A DNA stretch of 13,332 nt from F23-D06 sp045600905 (GCA_045600905.1 JAZRYT010000096.1:1-13332); one strand, 5' to 3'; positions 1 through 6,872 are shown, numbered from the stretch's first letter. Notes: generated from the letters alone by a model not told the origin. Made by a program: numbers and translations.

Positions 1-2
1 CT

Positions 3-416
3 GGTGTCGAAATGTTCCGTAAGATCCTCGACGAAGGTGAAGCTGGTGATAACGTAGGTTTGTTGCTCCGTGGTATTGATAAAGATGAAATCCGCCGTGG
101 TATGGTTATCGCAAAACCGGGTTCCATTCATCCTCACAAACACTTCAAAGCTTCTGTTTACGTTTTGAAGAAAGAAGAAGGTGGTCGTCACACTCCGTTT
201 GGCAACAACTATCGTCCTCAATTCTACTTCCGTACAACGGACGTTACTGGTGCTATCACATTGCCTGCTGGCGTTGAAATGTGTATGCCTGGTGATAACG
301 TAGAAATCGATGTTCAATTGCTCGCTGAAATCGCTTTGAACTTGAACCTCCGTTTCGCTATCCGCGAAGGTGGCCGTACAGTTGGCGCTGGTCAGGTAAC
401 TGAAATCCTCGACTAA
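3..416 (+). CDS. tuf: Elongation factor Tu, C-terminal part (5' end outside window)
   Basis: This is the last third of EF-Tu, the GTPase that delivers aminoacyl-tRNA to the ribosome. The reading frame is already open at the first bases (G-V-E before the first internal Met), so the gene enters from the left and the ATG at 12 is not a start. The visible 137 residues cover the end of domain II and all of domain III. Signature segments are GVEMFRKILDEGEAGDNVG, LLRGI, AKPGSI, GGRHTPF, the tRNA-contacting YRPQFYFRTTDVTG, MPGDNV and the terminal LRFAIREGGRTVGAGQV. The GTPase domain lies outside the window. It ends in TAA and is followed by a hairpin and tRNA-Trp. Identity is essentially certain from the conservation of these segments. 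Confidence 0.98.
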   Translation, partial: GVEMFRKILDEGEAGDNVGLLLRGIDKDEIRRGMVIAKPGSIHPHKHFKASVYVLKKEEGGRHTPFGNNYRPQFYFRTTDVTGAITLPAGVEMCMPGDNVEIDVQLLAEIALNLNLRFAIREGGRTVGAGQVTEILD

Positions 417-436
417 TACTACAAATCACATATAGT

Positions 437-462
437 AAAAGGGCATTCCATAATGCCCTTTT
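437..462 (+). terminator. Hairpin between tuf and tRNA-Trp
   Basis: GGGCAT (441-446) pairs with ATGCCC (453-458) around a six-base loop. The flanking AAAA/TTTT extend the stem to about 10 bp. The T tract after the stem is only four bases, so termination is probably partial. Lying seven bases before the tRNA, it may equally be a processing site in a tuf-tRNA transcript. Confidence 0.6.
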
Positions 463-468
463 ATGTAT

Positions 469-539
469 AGGGGAATAGTTTAAGGGCAGAATAGTGGTCT
501 CCAAAACCATTGATGGGAGTTCGAATCTCTCTTCCCCTG
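469..539 (+). tRNA. trnW: tRNA-Trp (anticodon CCA)
   Basis: The cloverleaf folds fully by hand. The acceptor stem AGGGGAA (469-475) pairs with TTCCCCT (532-538). The D arm is 478-481 with 489-492 and includes two G-U pairs. The anticodon stem GTGGT (494-498) pairs with ACCAT (506-510), enclosing CTCCAAA with anticodon CCA at 501-503. The T arm is GGGAG (515-519) with CTCTC (527-531) around TTCGAAT. The discriminator base is G539, as expected for bacterial tRNA-Trp. The 3' CCA is not encoded and must be added after transcription. It decodes UGG. Its position just after tuf matches the usual Bacteroidales order. Confidence 0.97.
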
Positions 540-542
540 CTA

Positions 543-580
543 AAGCGAATCTACAATTTGTAGATTCGCTTTTTTTTTTT
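543..580 (+). terminator. Strong intrinsic terminator after tRNA-Trp
   Basis: A perfect 12-bp stem, AGCGAATCTACA (544-555) against its complement at 559-570, has a three-base loop and is followed directly by a run of 11 T (570-580). It closes the tuf-tRNA-Trp transcript before the convergent metF gene. Confidence 0.93.
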
Positions 581-637
581 ACAAAAACGGAAAGTTCCTA
601 TAAAATGCGAAATTCCTACTTGTCCGAAGATAGAAAC

Positions 638-665
638 AAAAAAGTCCCAGCCAAAGACCGGGACT
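638..665 (-). terminator. Intrinsic terminator of metF
   Basis: Read on the minus strand, AGTCCCGGTC pairs with GGCTGGGACT (10 bp, two G-U wobbles) around a TTT loop and is followed by six T. It lies 23 bases past the metF stop codon. Confidence 0.88.
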
Positions 666-687
666 ATAGGTAATATAAGCCATAAGA

Positions 688-1566
688 TTATCTCAACTCC
701 TTCTCAATCACATTTTCAATGCGACTGTAGATATCAGATGCCACGGCGGCATTGTTCATCGTATAAATATGGATGCCGTCAGCATCGTTCGCCAAAAGCT
801 CCAAAATCTGATTGACGCTGTAGGCAACCCCAATCTCATACATAGCCTTCTTATCGTCCTTAAAACGGTCAAATAAGACGCGTAAATCGAAAGGAATGGT
901 GGCTCCCGCCATATTCATAATCTTGTTGAACATCGTAGCGCTCGTCAAAGGCATAATTCCAGGAATAATAGGCACTGTAATGCCCATCTTCTTCGCAACA
1001 CGCATCAGTCTGTAATAATAGTTGTTATCATAAAACAGCTGCGTGATGAAGAATTTCGCGCCCATTTCCTGTTTGATCTTCATATTCACCAGGTCGTCAT
1101 ACAGACTGCTGCACTCAATATGGCCTTCCGGATAACAGGCACCCGCCAAACAGAAATCATATTTTCTCTGCAAATACTCCATCAATTCGGAGGCGTGTTT
1201 GAAGCTTTTCAGATACTCACCGGAAAAATCCTGAGGTTTGTCGCCGCGTAAGGCAAGCACGTTTTCCAAGTTCTCCCTATGAAGTGCCGAAGCAAGCTTA
1301 TCCACATCCTGCTCATCCAATGCGCCACAAGTCAGATGAACCAAAGGCTCGGCATTGGTGTGCTTGTTAATATAACCCGCCAAATCAATAGTATTTTGGC
1401 TGTAGTCACCCGAAGATTTGAATGTGACGCTGATAAAATCGGGATTGTATCGGTTTAACGCATCAATAGTCGTGAAAATATCACTGATATTACTATTCTG
1501 TGGATTCGGGGGAAAGACTTCAAAAGAGAACGTTTTCTTCTTTTGTAAAATGTCACTAATTCGCAT
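688..1566 (-). CDS. metF: Methylenetetrahydrofolate reductase, compact type
   Basis: The enzyme reduces 5,10-methylenetetrahydrofolate to 5-methyltetrahydrofolate with an FAD cofactor, in the cytoplasm, and so supplies the methyl group for methionine synthesis. The 292-residue product is one TIM barrel. Visible motifs are FEVFPP (15-20, with catalytic-type Glu16), LRGD (106-109), ACYPEGH (143-149), the flavin/folate-binding FFITQLFYD (172-180), PGIMPL (202-207) and HIYTMN near the C-terminus. The segment usually written VTYGAGG is here VTFKSSGD (47-54). In length and motifs it resembles clostridial or E. coli-like MetF more than the longer form (about 318 aa) I associate with Bacteroides. It starts at an ATG with a TAnnTTTG box 35-42 bases upstream and has its own terminator, so it is probably monocistronic. 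I recognise no SAM riboswitch in the 150 bases upstream. Confidence 0.95.
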   Translation of the reverse strand: MRISDILQKKKTFSFEVFPPNPQNSNISDIFTTIDALNRYNPDFISVTFKSSGDYSQNTIDLAGYINKHTNAEPLVHLTCGALDEQDVDKLASALHRENLENVLALRGDKPQDFSGEYLKSFKHASELMEYLQRKYDFCLAGACYPEGHIECSSLYDDLVNMKIKQEMGAKFFITQLFYDNNYYYRLMRVAKKMGITVPIIPGIMPLTSATMFNKIMNMAGATIPFDLRVLFDRFKDDKKAMYEIGVAYSVNQILELLANDADGIHIYTMNNAAVASDIYSRIENVIEKELR

Positions 1567-1594
1567 AACTCAATAGTTTATCGTTGATAAAAAA

Positions 1595-1608
1595 GGGCTG
1601 CAAACGTA
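1595..1608 (-). promoter_or_regulatory. Putative metF promoter -7 box
   Basis: On the minus strand this reads TACGTTTGCAGCCC, which fits the Bacteroidota -7 consensus TAnnTTTG followed by GCAGCC. No convincing TTTG -33 element lies 19-21 bases upstream. The same 13 bases (TACGTTTGCAGCC) occur before the M23 peptidase gene at 10704-10716. Confidence 0.5.
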
Positions 1609-1685
1609 CACAAAAAAAACGAATTTCCGAGAGGAAAAGAAGCGAAGATTGATATTATTGCAGTCGCAATTTTTGGGCACACGAT

Positions 1686-1715
1686 AAAAAAAAGCGGCGC
1701 TTTCGGCGCCGCTTT
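1686..1715 (-). terminator. Intrinsic terminator of pnp
   Basis: A perfect 10-bp GC-rich stem (AAAGCGGCGC at 1691-1700 against 1706-1715) with a five-base loop is followed on the minus strand by a run of T. It begins eight bases past the pnp stop. Confidence 0.93.
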
Positions 1716-1722
1716 AAATCTG

Positions 1723-4092
1723 CTATAAATTAGGGAAATCTGGAAGATCCGGGATTTCTGGAGTTTGTGTCTCAGCGGGTTTCTCGGAGACGTCCTTTCT
1801 TTCCTCATTCTTACGGTCATTGTGACGAGGGCCGCGGTCATTGCGACGGTCGTTATTACGAGGGCCTTTGTTTTCATTGCCACGGCGGTCATTGTTGCGC
1901 GGGCCGCGGTCATTGCGTTCGCCTCTTTCACGATTGCCGCCACGCGGTTTGGCTTCGGGTTCCGTGTAACCTTCGGGTTTCGGAAGGAGCACTTTGTGAG
2001 AAAGTCTGAACTTGCCGGTTTTCTCATCAATTTCGACTAATTTGACTTTGATCTTATCACCAACCTTCAGCACGTCTTCAACGTTTTCAATACGTCTGTA
2101 GGCGATTTCCGTGACGTGAAGCAAACCATCAGTTCCGGGCAGGAATTCGACGAAAGCGCCAAATGCGGTGATAGTCTTCACGGTACCTTCATAGATTTCT
2201 CCGACTTCGGGTTTGGTTGTAATCAACTTGATGCGTTCCATTGCTGCGTTGATGTCATTGGCATTAGCAGCTGCGATATCGATAACACCAAAATCGCCAA
2301 CTTCTTCAATATTGATAGTCGTATTGGTTTCTCTTTGCATTTCTTGGATAATCTTTCCTCCCGGTCCAATAACGGCGCCAATGAATTCGCGCGGGATTTG
2401 CATTTGGACGATACGAGGAACGAACGGGCGGTAATCCTCACGAGGAGCCGGCATAGCTTCCTTAATCTTGCCGAGGATGAACATTCGGCCTCTGTGAGCC
2501 TGTGCCAATGCTTCGGCCATCACTTCAGCGGAAAGGCCGTGGATTTTGATATCCATTTGGCAGGCAGTGATACCGTCTTCGGTACCGCAAACCTTGAAGT
2601 CCATATCGCCGAGGTGGTCTTCATCACCCAAAATATCGGAAAGGATAGCATATTTGTCCGTACCTTCTTCGGTAATCAAGCCCATAGCGATACCGGAAAC
2701 CGGTTTTTTCATTTTAACACCACAGTCGAGTAGTGCCAAAGTGCCGGCACAAACTGTAGCCATAGAGGAACTACCATTGGATTCCAAGATGTCTGAAACG
2801 ACGCGGACGGTATAAGGGAATGTCGGGTCGTCAAACGGAATCATCGGTTTGAGGGCGCGGTTGGCCAAGTTGCCGTGACCGATTTCACGACGGCCGGTGC
2901 TGCCCACTCTTTTCACTTCACCCACGCTGAACGGAGGGAAGTTATAATGCAGCATAAATCTGTTGGTACCTTCAACAACGGCACCGTCGATAATCTGTTC
3001 GTCCAATTTGGTACCCAACGTGCAGGTGGCCAAAGATTGGGTTTCACCACGGGTGAAGATAGCAGAACCGTGAGCGGAAGGAAGATAGCCGGTTTCAATC
3101 CAAATAGGACGAATGTCTTCCGTACCACGACCATCCAAACGAATACGTTCGTTGAGGATCATATTACGCATAGCGTGATATTGGACGTCGCTGTAGTAAC
3201 GTTTGACCATATTTTCCTTTTCTTCGCGTTCTTCTTCCGGAATAGTTTCCATAAATTCAGCGAGAATCTGGTCAAAAGCCTCGTTACGAGCCTGTTTGCC
3301 TTGGAAAGATTTAGCTACTGCATAAACCTTATCGTACGTTTCCTTGTTGATACGTTCGCGAATTTCCTCGTCATTGGTTTCGTGGCAGTATTCGCGTTTC
3401 GGATAAGCGGTCGGAACTTTGGCAGCCAAATCAAGTTGAGCTTGACATTGAACTTTGATAGCGTCTTTTGCGAAATTCAAAGCAGCAACCATATCTTCTT
3501 CAGAGATTTCCTTCATTTCGCCTTCCACCATCATAATGTTGTCCATAGAAGCGGCAACAATCATATCGATATCGGATTTCTCCATATCTTCCACGGTGGG
3601 GTTGACGACGAGTTTGCCATCCACGCGGCCCACGCGGACTTCGGAGATAGGGCATTCGAATGGGATATTGGACACAGCGATAGCAGAAGAAGCAGCCAAA
3701 CAGGCCAAGCAGTCTGGGAGCATATTCTTGTCGCCGGAGATAAGCGTCACGATGACCTGTGTTTCTGCGTGGAAATTGGCAGGGAACAGCGGACGGATAG
3801 CTCTATCCACGAGGCGGGCGATAAGGATTTCGTATTCTGAAGGACGGGCTTCGCGTTTGAAGAAGCCACCAGGGAAGCGGCCGACTGCGGCGTATTTTTC
3901 CTGATATTCGACCTGAAGCGGCATAAAATCAGTTCCTTCAACCGCATCTTTCTTGCAACATACAGTTGCCAACAACATAGTGTCGCCCATTTTGACTACG
4001 GCAGCGCCGTCAGCCTGCTTGGCCAACTTGCCGGTTTCTATAGTCACGAGACGACCATCACCTAAATCAAAGGTTGTATTTATTCCTAACAT
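1723..4092 (-). CDS. pnp: Polyribonucleotide nucleotidyltransferase (PNPase) with repetitive basic tail
   Basis: PNPase degrades RNA 3' to 5' using phosphate and releases nucleoside diphosphates; it works as a trimer in the cytoplasm. The 789 residues hold, in order, a first RNase PH domain (about 10-145), a helical domain (about 150-300), a second RNase PH domain (about 315-545) with GSTGRREIGHG (397-407) and GDEDHLGDMDFK (489-500, the metal and catalytic Asp residues), a KH domain with IGPGGKII (575-582), and an S1 domain (about 630-700) with ITAFGAFVEF. All key motifs are intact. The usual length is about 700, and the excess is a low-complexity tail from about 705, rich in Arg, Asn and Asp, with three GPRxNDRR-like units and an acidic, Pro-rich end. 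It lies 100 bases downstream of rpsO on the same strand, the classic rpsO-pnp order, but a hairpin separates them. The ATG at 4092 gives the expected N-terminus (MLGINTTFDLGDGR). Confidence 0.98.
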   Translation of the reverse strand: MLGINTTFDLGDGRLVTIETGKLAKQADGAAVVKMGDTMLLATVCCKKDAVEGTDFMPLQVEYQEKYAAVGRFPGGFFKREARPSEYEILIARLVDRAIRPLFPANFHAETQVIVTLISGDKNMLPDCLACLAASSAIAVSNIPFECPISEVRVGRVDGKLVVNPTVEDMEKSDIDMIVAASMDNIMMVEGEMKEISEEDMVAALNFAKDAIKVQCQAQLDLAAKVPTAYPKREYCHETNDEEIRERINKETYDKVYAVAKSFQGKQARNEAFDQILAEFMETIPEEEREEKENMVKRYYSDVQYHAMRNMILNERIRLDGRGTEDIRPIWIETGYLPSAHGSAIFTRGETQSLATCTLGTKLDEQIIDGAVVEGTNRFMLHYNFPPFSVGEVKRVGSTGRREIGHGNLANRALKPMIPFDDPTFPYTVRVVSDILESNGSSSMATVCAGTLALLDCGVKMKKPVSGIAMGLITEEGTDKYAILSDILGDEDHLGDMDFKVCGTEDGITACQMDIKIHGLSAEVMAEALAQAHRGRMFILGKIKEAMPAPREDYRPFVPRIVQMQIPREFIGAVIGPGGKIIQEMQRETNTTINIEEVGDFGVIDIAAANANDINAAMERIKLITTKPEVGEIYEGTVKTITAFGAFVEFLPGTDGLLHVTEIAYRRIENVEDVLKVGDKIKVKLVEIDEKTGKFRLSHKVLLPKPEGYTEPEAKPRGGNRERGERNDRGPRNNDRRGNENKGPRNNDRRNDRGPRHNDRKNEERKDVSEKPAETQTPEIPDLPDFPNL
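1810..1914 (-). repeat. Repeats coding for the GPRxNDRR units of the PNPase tail
   Basis: This part of pnp encodes three spaced copies of G-P-R-(N/H)-N-D-R-(R/K), at residues 730-737, 743-750 and 754-761. The DNA is visibly repetitive (recurring GGTCATTG and GAGGGCC-type words), so slippage or recombination could change the copy number. Confidence 0.8.
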
Positions 4093-4136
4093 AATGATTT
4101 CAATTTAAATGGAAATAAAAAGTTACAGCCTATATC

Positions 4137-4174
4137 AAAAAAAAGGCAATTTTTTAGAAATTGCCCTTTTTTTT
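4137..4174 (-). terminator. Terminator between rpsO and pnp, usable in both directions
   Basis: GGCAATTT (4145-4152) pairs with AAATTGCC (4158-4165) around a five-base loop. It is flanked by eight A on one side and eight or more T on the other, so it reads as an intrinsic terminator on either strand. On the minus strand it lies just past the rpsO stop and would limit read-through into pnp. Confidence 0.85.
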
Positions 4175-4192
4175 ATAAAGACGTTCAGAAAA

Positions 4193-4462
4193 TTATTTTC
4201 TGAGACCTAACTTCTTAATAATAGTTCTATAACGTTCGATATCTTGAATTTTGAGGTATTCAAGCATTTTCTTTCTCTTACCAACGAGATTGATCAAAGC
4301 ACGTTTTGTCACTTTGTCACCACCATTAGCCTTAACGTGTTCTGTAAGGTGTTTGATACGATGGGTGAATAATGCGATTTGTGCTTCAGGGGAACCGGTA
4401 TCAGTTGCGCTTTTACCGAATTGTTCAAAAATTTCTTTTTTTACGTCTGATGTCAAATACAT
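4193..4462 (-). CDS. rpsO: 30S ribosomal protein S15
   Basis: S15 binds the central domain of 16S rRNA early in small-subunit assembly and contributes to a bridge with the 50S subunit. The 89-residue product has the exact family length. Conserved landmarks are the loop TGSPEAQIALFT (22-33), HRIKHLTEH (34-42), and the RNA-binding C-terminal half with KRKKMLEYLK (62-71) and the terminal LGLRK. It starts at the ATG at 4462, about 45 bases downstream of a TATTTTTG box on the same strand, and ends before the hairpin that separates it from pnp. In other bacteria S15 represses its own mRNA; I did not identify that structure here. Confidence 0.98.
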   Translation of the reverse strand: MYLTSDVKKEIFEQFGKSATDTGSPEAQIALFTHRIKHLTEHVKANGGDKVTKRALINLVGKRKKMLEYLKIQDIERYRTIIKKLGLRK

Positions 4463-4503
4463 AATAAACTTCTAATTTTTAATATTTTTCCTTATTTTTT
4501 TTC

Positions 4504-4517
4504 GGGCGGCAAAAATA
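4504..4517 (-). promoter_or_regulatory. Putative rpsO promoter -7 box
   Basis: The minus strand reads TATTTTTGCCGCCC, matching TAnnTTTG with a GC-rich segment directly after it. I see no good TTTG -33 box at the expected spacing. Confidence 0.5.
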
Positions 4518-4534
4518 CATTTTTTTCTTTATAG

Positions 4535-4565
4535 TTTCATCCTTTAGGAAAAAAAACTATTTTTG
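4535..4565 (+). promoter_or_regulatory. Putative promoter of the GT2 / SRD5A-like / lipoprotein cassette
   Basis: TTTC (4535-4538), a 19-base gap and TATTTTTG (4558-4565) approximate the Bacteroidota TTTG-N19-21-TAnnTTTG arrangement. The -7 box ends 25 bases before the GT2 ATG. It is divergent from the rpsO promoter. Confidence 0.55.
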
Positions 4566-4590
4566 CGCTTTATTTGAAAAAAAGGACTTT

Positions 4591-5601
4591 ATGACCAAAC
4601 TCGCCATAGTCATTCTGAACTGGAATGGTCGGAAATATTTGGAAAAATTTCTACCATCGTTGATGCGATTTCTGCCTGATTACGCAGAAATAGTAGTGGC
4701 TGACAATGCCTCTTCCGATGATTCCGTTTCTTTTCTGAAAGCACAATATCCCTCCATTCGCATTTTGGAGCACACTGAAAACGAAGGATTTGCGAAAGGA
4801 TACAACCACGCCTTGCAAAACGTGGAGGCTCAATACTACTGTTTGCTCAATTCGGACATTGAAGTCACCGAACATTGGATTGAGCCGATTATCGAGCAGA
4901 TGGACGAGAACGAGAAGATTGCCGCCGTACAGCCCAAGTTGCTCTCCTACTATAAACGCGACGAGTTCGAGTATGCCGGAGCAGCCGGCGGTTTCGTCGA
5001 CAAATACGGTTACCCGTTCTGCCGCGGGCGCGTTTTCAGCAATGTGGAAAAAGACCACAGCCAATATGATTCCGAGATGGACATCTTCTGGGCCACGGGC
5101 GCGGCTATGTTCGTCCGCAGCGACGTCTATCACACGATGGGCGGCCTGGACGCGGATTTCTTTGCCCACATGGAGGAAATCGACTTCTGCTGGCGTATCA
5201 AAAACGCAGGATACAAAATCAAAATGAATCCCAACTCCGTCGTTTACCACATCGGTGGCGGCACGCTTCCCAAAAACAATTCTTTTAAAACATACCTCAA
5301 TTTCCGCAACAACTTGTTCCTCTTGCTCAAGAACCTTCCCGAAGAACGTCTCCGCAAGACATTCATCGTCAAATTCTTCTTAGACCAAATCGCCGCCGTG
5401 TTCTTTCTGTTGCAAGGCCACTTCAAGGATTTCACGGCCGTATATAAAGCCATGCGCGACTTCTACAAACAATACGATTATTGCAAAGCCAAAAGAAACA
5501 CGCTTCCCAAACTCGCCTTCTCTGACACTTATCCGAAATCAATCGTATTTCTCCACTACTTCAAGCATAAAAAAGTATTTGACGGAAAATCATTTTTCTA
5601 A
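4591..5601 (+). CDS. GT2-family glycosyltransferase (rhamnosyltransferase-like)
   Basis: A 336-residue family 2 glycosyltransferase of the WbbL/rhamnosyltransferase-like branch, expected to move a sugar from a nucleotide donor to a lipid-linked or cell-surface glycan on the cytoplasmic side of the inner membrane. It has the GT-A pattern: VILNWNG (7-13), the donor-binding DNASSDDS (38-45), NEGFAKGYN (64-72), the metal-site LLNSD (85-89), ATGAAMFVR (168-176) and the acceptor/base region HMEEIDFCWRIKNAGY (193-208), then VYHIGGGT (218-225). The C-terminal third has aromatic and hydrophobic stretches (about 240-285) that may touch the membrane but no clear transmembrane hairpin. It is first in a three-gene run, 12 bases before the SRD5A-like gene. 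Donor and acceptor cannot be told from the sequence. It may belong to O-antigen, capsule or glycolipid synthesis. Confidence 0.9.
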   Translation: MTKLAIVILNWNGRKYLEKFLPSLMRFLPDYAEIVVADNASSDDSVSFLKAQYPSIRILEHTENEGFAKGYNHALQNVEAQYYCLLNSDIEVTEHWIEPIIEQMDENEKIAAVQPKLLSYYKRDEFEYAGAAGGFVDKYGYPFCRGRVFSNVEKDHSQYDSEMDIFWATGAAMFVRSDVYHTMGGLDADFFAHMEEIDFCWRIKNAGYKIKMNPNSVVYHIGGGTLPKNNSFKTYLNFRNNLFLLLKNLPEERLRKTFIVKFFLDQIAAVFFLLQGHFKDFTAVYKAMRDFYKQYDYCKAKRNTLPKLAFSDTYPKSIVFLHYFKHKKVFDGKSFF

Positions 5602-5613
5602 CATCAAACTAAT

Positions 5614-6402
5614 ATGGAACTATTCAATACTGTTTACGAGTACTTGCTCCTCATAATGTCGATTTTGGGTGTCGGCGTTTTCATCACCCTGCAATTTGTC
5701 ACCCCCGCCTACGGTATGACCTTCAACAATCGTTGGGGTGTCTCCATCCGCAGCAACCTCGGCTGGTTCATAATGGAAGCTCCCGTTTTCTTCGCGATGT
5801 TGATTTTCTACTTCATATCCCTGTATTTCAACATCCGGCCATTCAACATCGTCACCTTTGTGATGTTCTTCTTTTTCGAATTCCACTATTTCCAACGATC
5901 TTTCATCTTCCCTCTGTTGATGAAAGGACAAAGCAAAATGCCGATTTCCATCATCATCACGGGATTCGTCTTTAACACCTGCAACGCCATTATGCAGGGC
6001 GGATGGCTTTTCTATTTCAGCAATCCGGAAGCCTACCCTATTTCGTGGTTCTGGTCTCCGCAATTCATCATCGGCACGCTGATCTTCCTCCTCGGTATGG
6101 TTATCAATATTTACGCCGACAGAATCATACGCTCTTTACGTAAAGATGTCACCGACAATAATTATTATTTACCTATGGGATGGCCGTTCAACAAGGTGAG
6201 TTCAGCCAATTATTTCGGCGAAATTCTCGAATGGCTGGGATTTGCCATCCTCACCTGGTCCGTTTCTGGGCTCGTGTTCCTCATCTGGACATTCGCCAAT
6301 ATCGTTCCGCGCTCCAAAGCCGTCTATGAGCGCTACACGCAATTTTTCGGTGAAGATTTCACCTCTTTGAAACGATACAAAATCTTTCCTTGGATTTATT
6401 AA
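5614..6402 (+). CDS. Steroid 5-alpha-reductase family (SRD5A-like) integral membrane reductase
   Basis: A polytopic membrane protein of 262 residues with several hydrophobic segments (about 11-31, 52-72, 77-90, 110-130, 148-165, 206-228). The C-terminal half carries the family's NADPH-binding signature: GMVINIYADRIIRSLRK (161-177), ANYFGEILEWLGFA (198-211), then VPRSKAVYERY (231-241) and a KIFPWIY end. Both residues reported to contact the substrate carbonyl in human SRD5A2 (Glu57, Tyr91) appear kept as Glu55 (WFIMEAP) and Tyr92 (HYFQRSF). The family reduces the C4-C5 double bond of 3-oxo-4-ene steroids; some gut Bacteroidales relatives act on bile acids, but other homologues reduce polyprenols or unknown lipids. 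Start 12 bases after the GT2 gene and end seven bases before the lipoprotein gene suggest one transcript. Fold and reductase type are well supported; the substrate is unknown. Confidence 0.85.
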   Translation: MELFNTVYEYLLLIMSILGVGVFITLQFVTPAYGMTFNNRWGVSIRSNLGWFIMEAPVFFAMLIFYFISLYFNIRPFNIVTFVMFFFFEFHYFQRSFIFPLLMKGQSKMPISIIITGFVFNTCNAIMQGGWLFYFSNPEAYPISWFWSPQFIIGTLIFLLGMVINIYADRIIRSLRKDVTDNNYYLPMGWPFNKVSSANYFGEILEWLGFAILTWSVSGLVFLIWTFANIVPRSKAVYERYTQFFGEDFTSLKRYKIFPWIY

Positions 6403-6409
6403 TTCTGCT

Positions 6410-6832
6410 ATGAAAAAACTGCTAGCCGCCATTTTCGTTTCCATCGTCCTTCTAATGGGTTGTGATGTCGATGAGAATCCCATACCCAGAACGCACGTCG
6501 ATTTTACGATTTACCCCAACGACGTGATGTACAACAGATTAAACACATACGGCGGGTACGAATACTTCACAGGAGGCGTAAATGGCATCGTCATTTATCG
6601 ATTAGATGAATGGACATTCTTCGCATACGACAGGGCGTGCTCATACGATTGGGAAGAACCCGATTCACGGCTTTTCGTTGCCCCTGACGGTTTACGTTTG
6701 GTAGATTCCCTTTGTGGATCCACTTTCAACATTTTAGACGGCAGCGTACTTTCCGGCCCCGCCACCTATCCGGTCCGAAAATACAACACTCGGTTCGACG
6801 GTGCCAGATTGAGAGTGTATAGCGGATATTAG
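6410..6832 (+). CDS. Small lipoprotein with a Rieske-like fold and degenerate ligands
   Basis: A 140-residue secreted lipoprotein. A Lys-rich start and hydrophobic core lead to the lipobox LLMGC, with the lipidated Cys at 18 followed by Asp and no large extension. The C-terminal part resembles the Rieske-like proteins of Bacteroidota: FAYDRACSYD (71-80), then LCGSTFNILDGSV (101-113), GPATYPVRKY (117-126) and a final LRVYSGY. A true [2Fe-2S] Rieske site needs C-x-H and C-x-x-H. Here the first pair is Cys77 and Tyr79 and the second aligns with Asp99 and Cys102, so a cluster is unlikely; Cys77 and Cys102 could instead form a disulfide. It is last in the GT2/SRD5A-like cassette, with a seven-base gap. 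Function is unknown. The fold assignment is by motif resemblance only. Confidence 0.7.
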   Translation: MKKLLAAIFVSIVLLMGCDVDENPIPRTHVDFTIYPNDVMYNRLNTYGGYEYFTGGVNGIVIYRLDEWTFFAYDRACSYDWEEPDSRLFVAPDGLRLVDSLCGSTFNILDGSVLSGPATYPVRKYNTRFDGARLRVYSGY

Positions 6833-6872
6833 CAGATAAAACCGAAACTTCCCCCTATTACCTGTTCCCTGA

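Noticed and set aside
1567..1685. A possible SAM riboswitch upstream of metF
   Set aside because: I find no recognisable SAM-I or SAM-II core; the only clear structure nearby is the pnp terminator.
1578..2040. Several open frames on both strands over the pnp 3' end
   Set aside because: They are frame-shifted or antisense readings of the repetitive PNPase tail and of non-coding sequence.
2875..3840. A 321-codon open frame on the plus strand inside pnp
   Set aside because: It is antisense to the conserved PNPase gene, its translation (rich in Phe and His) has no recognisable domain, and it arises from codon bias of the true gene. The same applies to the open frame at 2116-2733.
4651..5250. 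A 199-codon antisense frame in the GT2 gene
   Set aside because: The plus strand encodes a complete GT2 enzyme with all motifs; the antisense product matches nothing I know.
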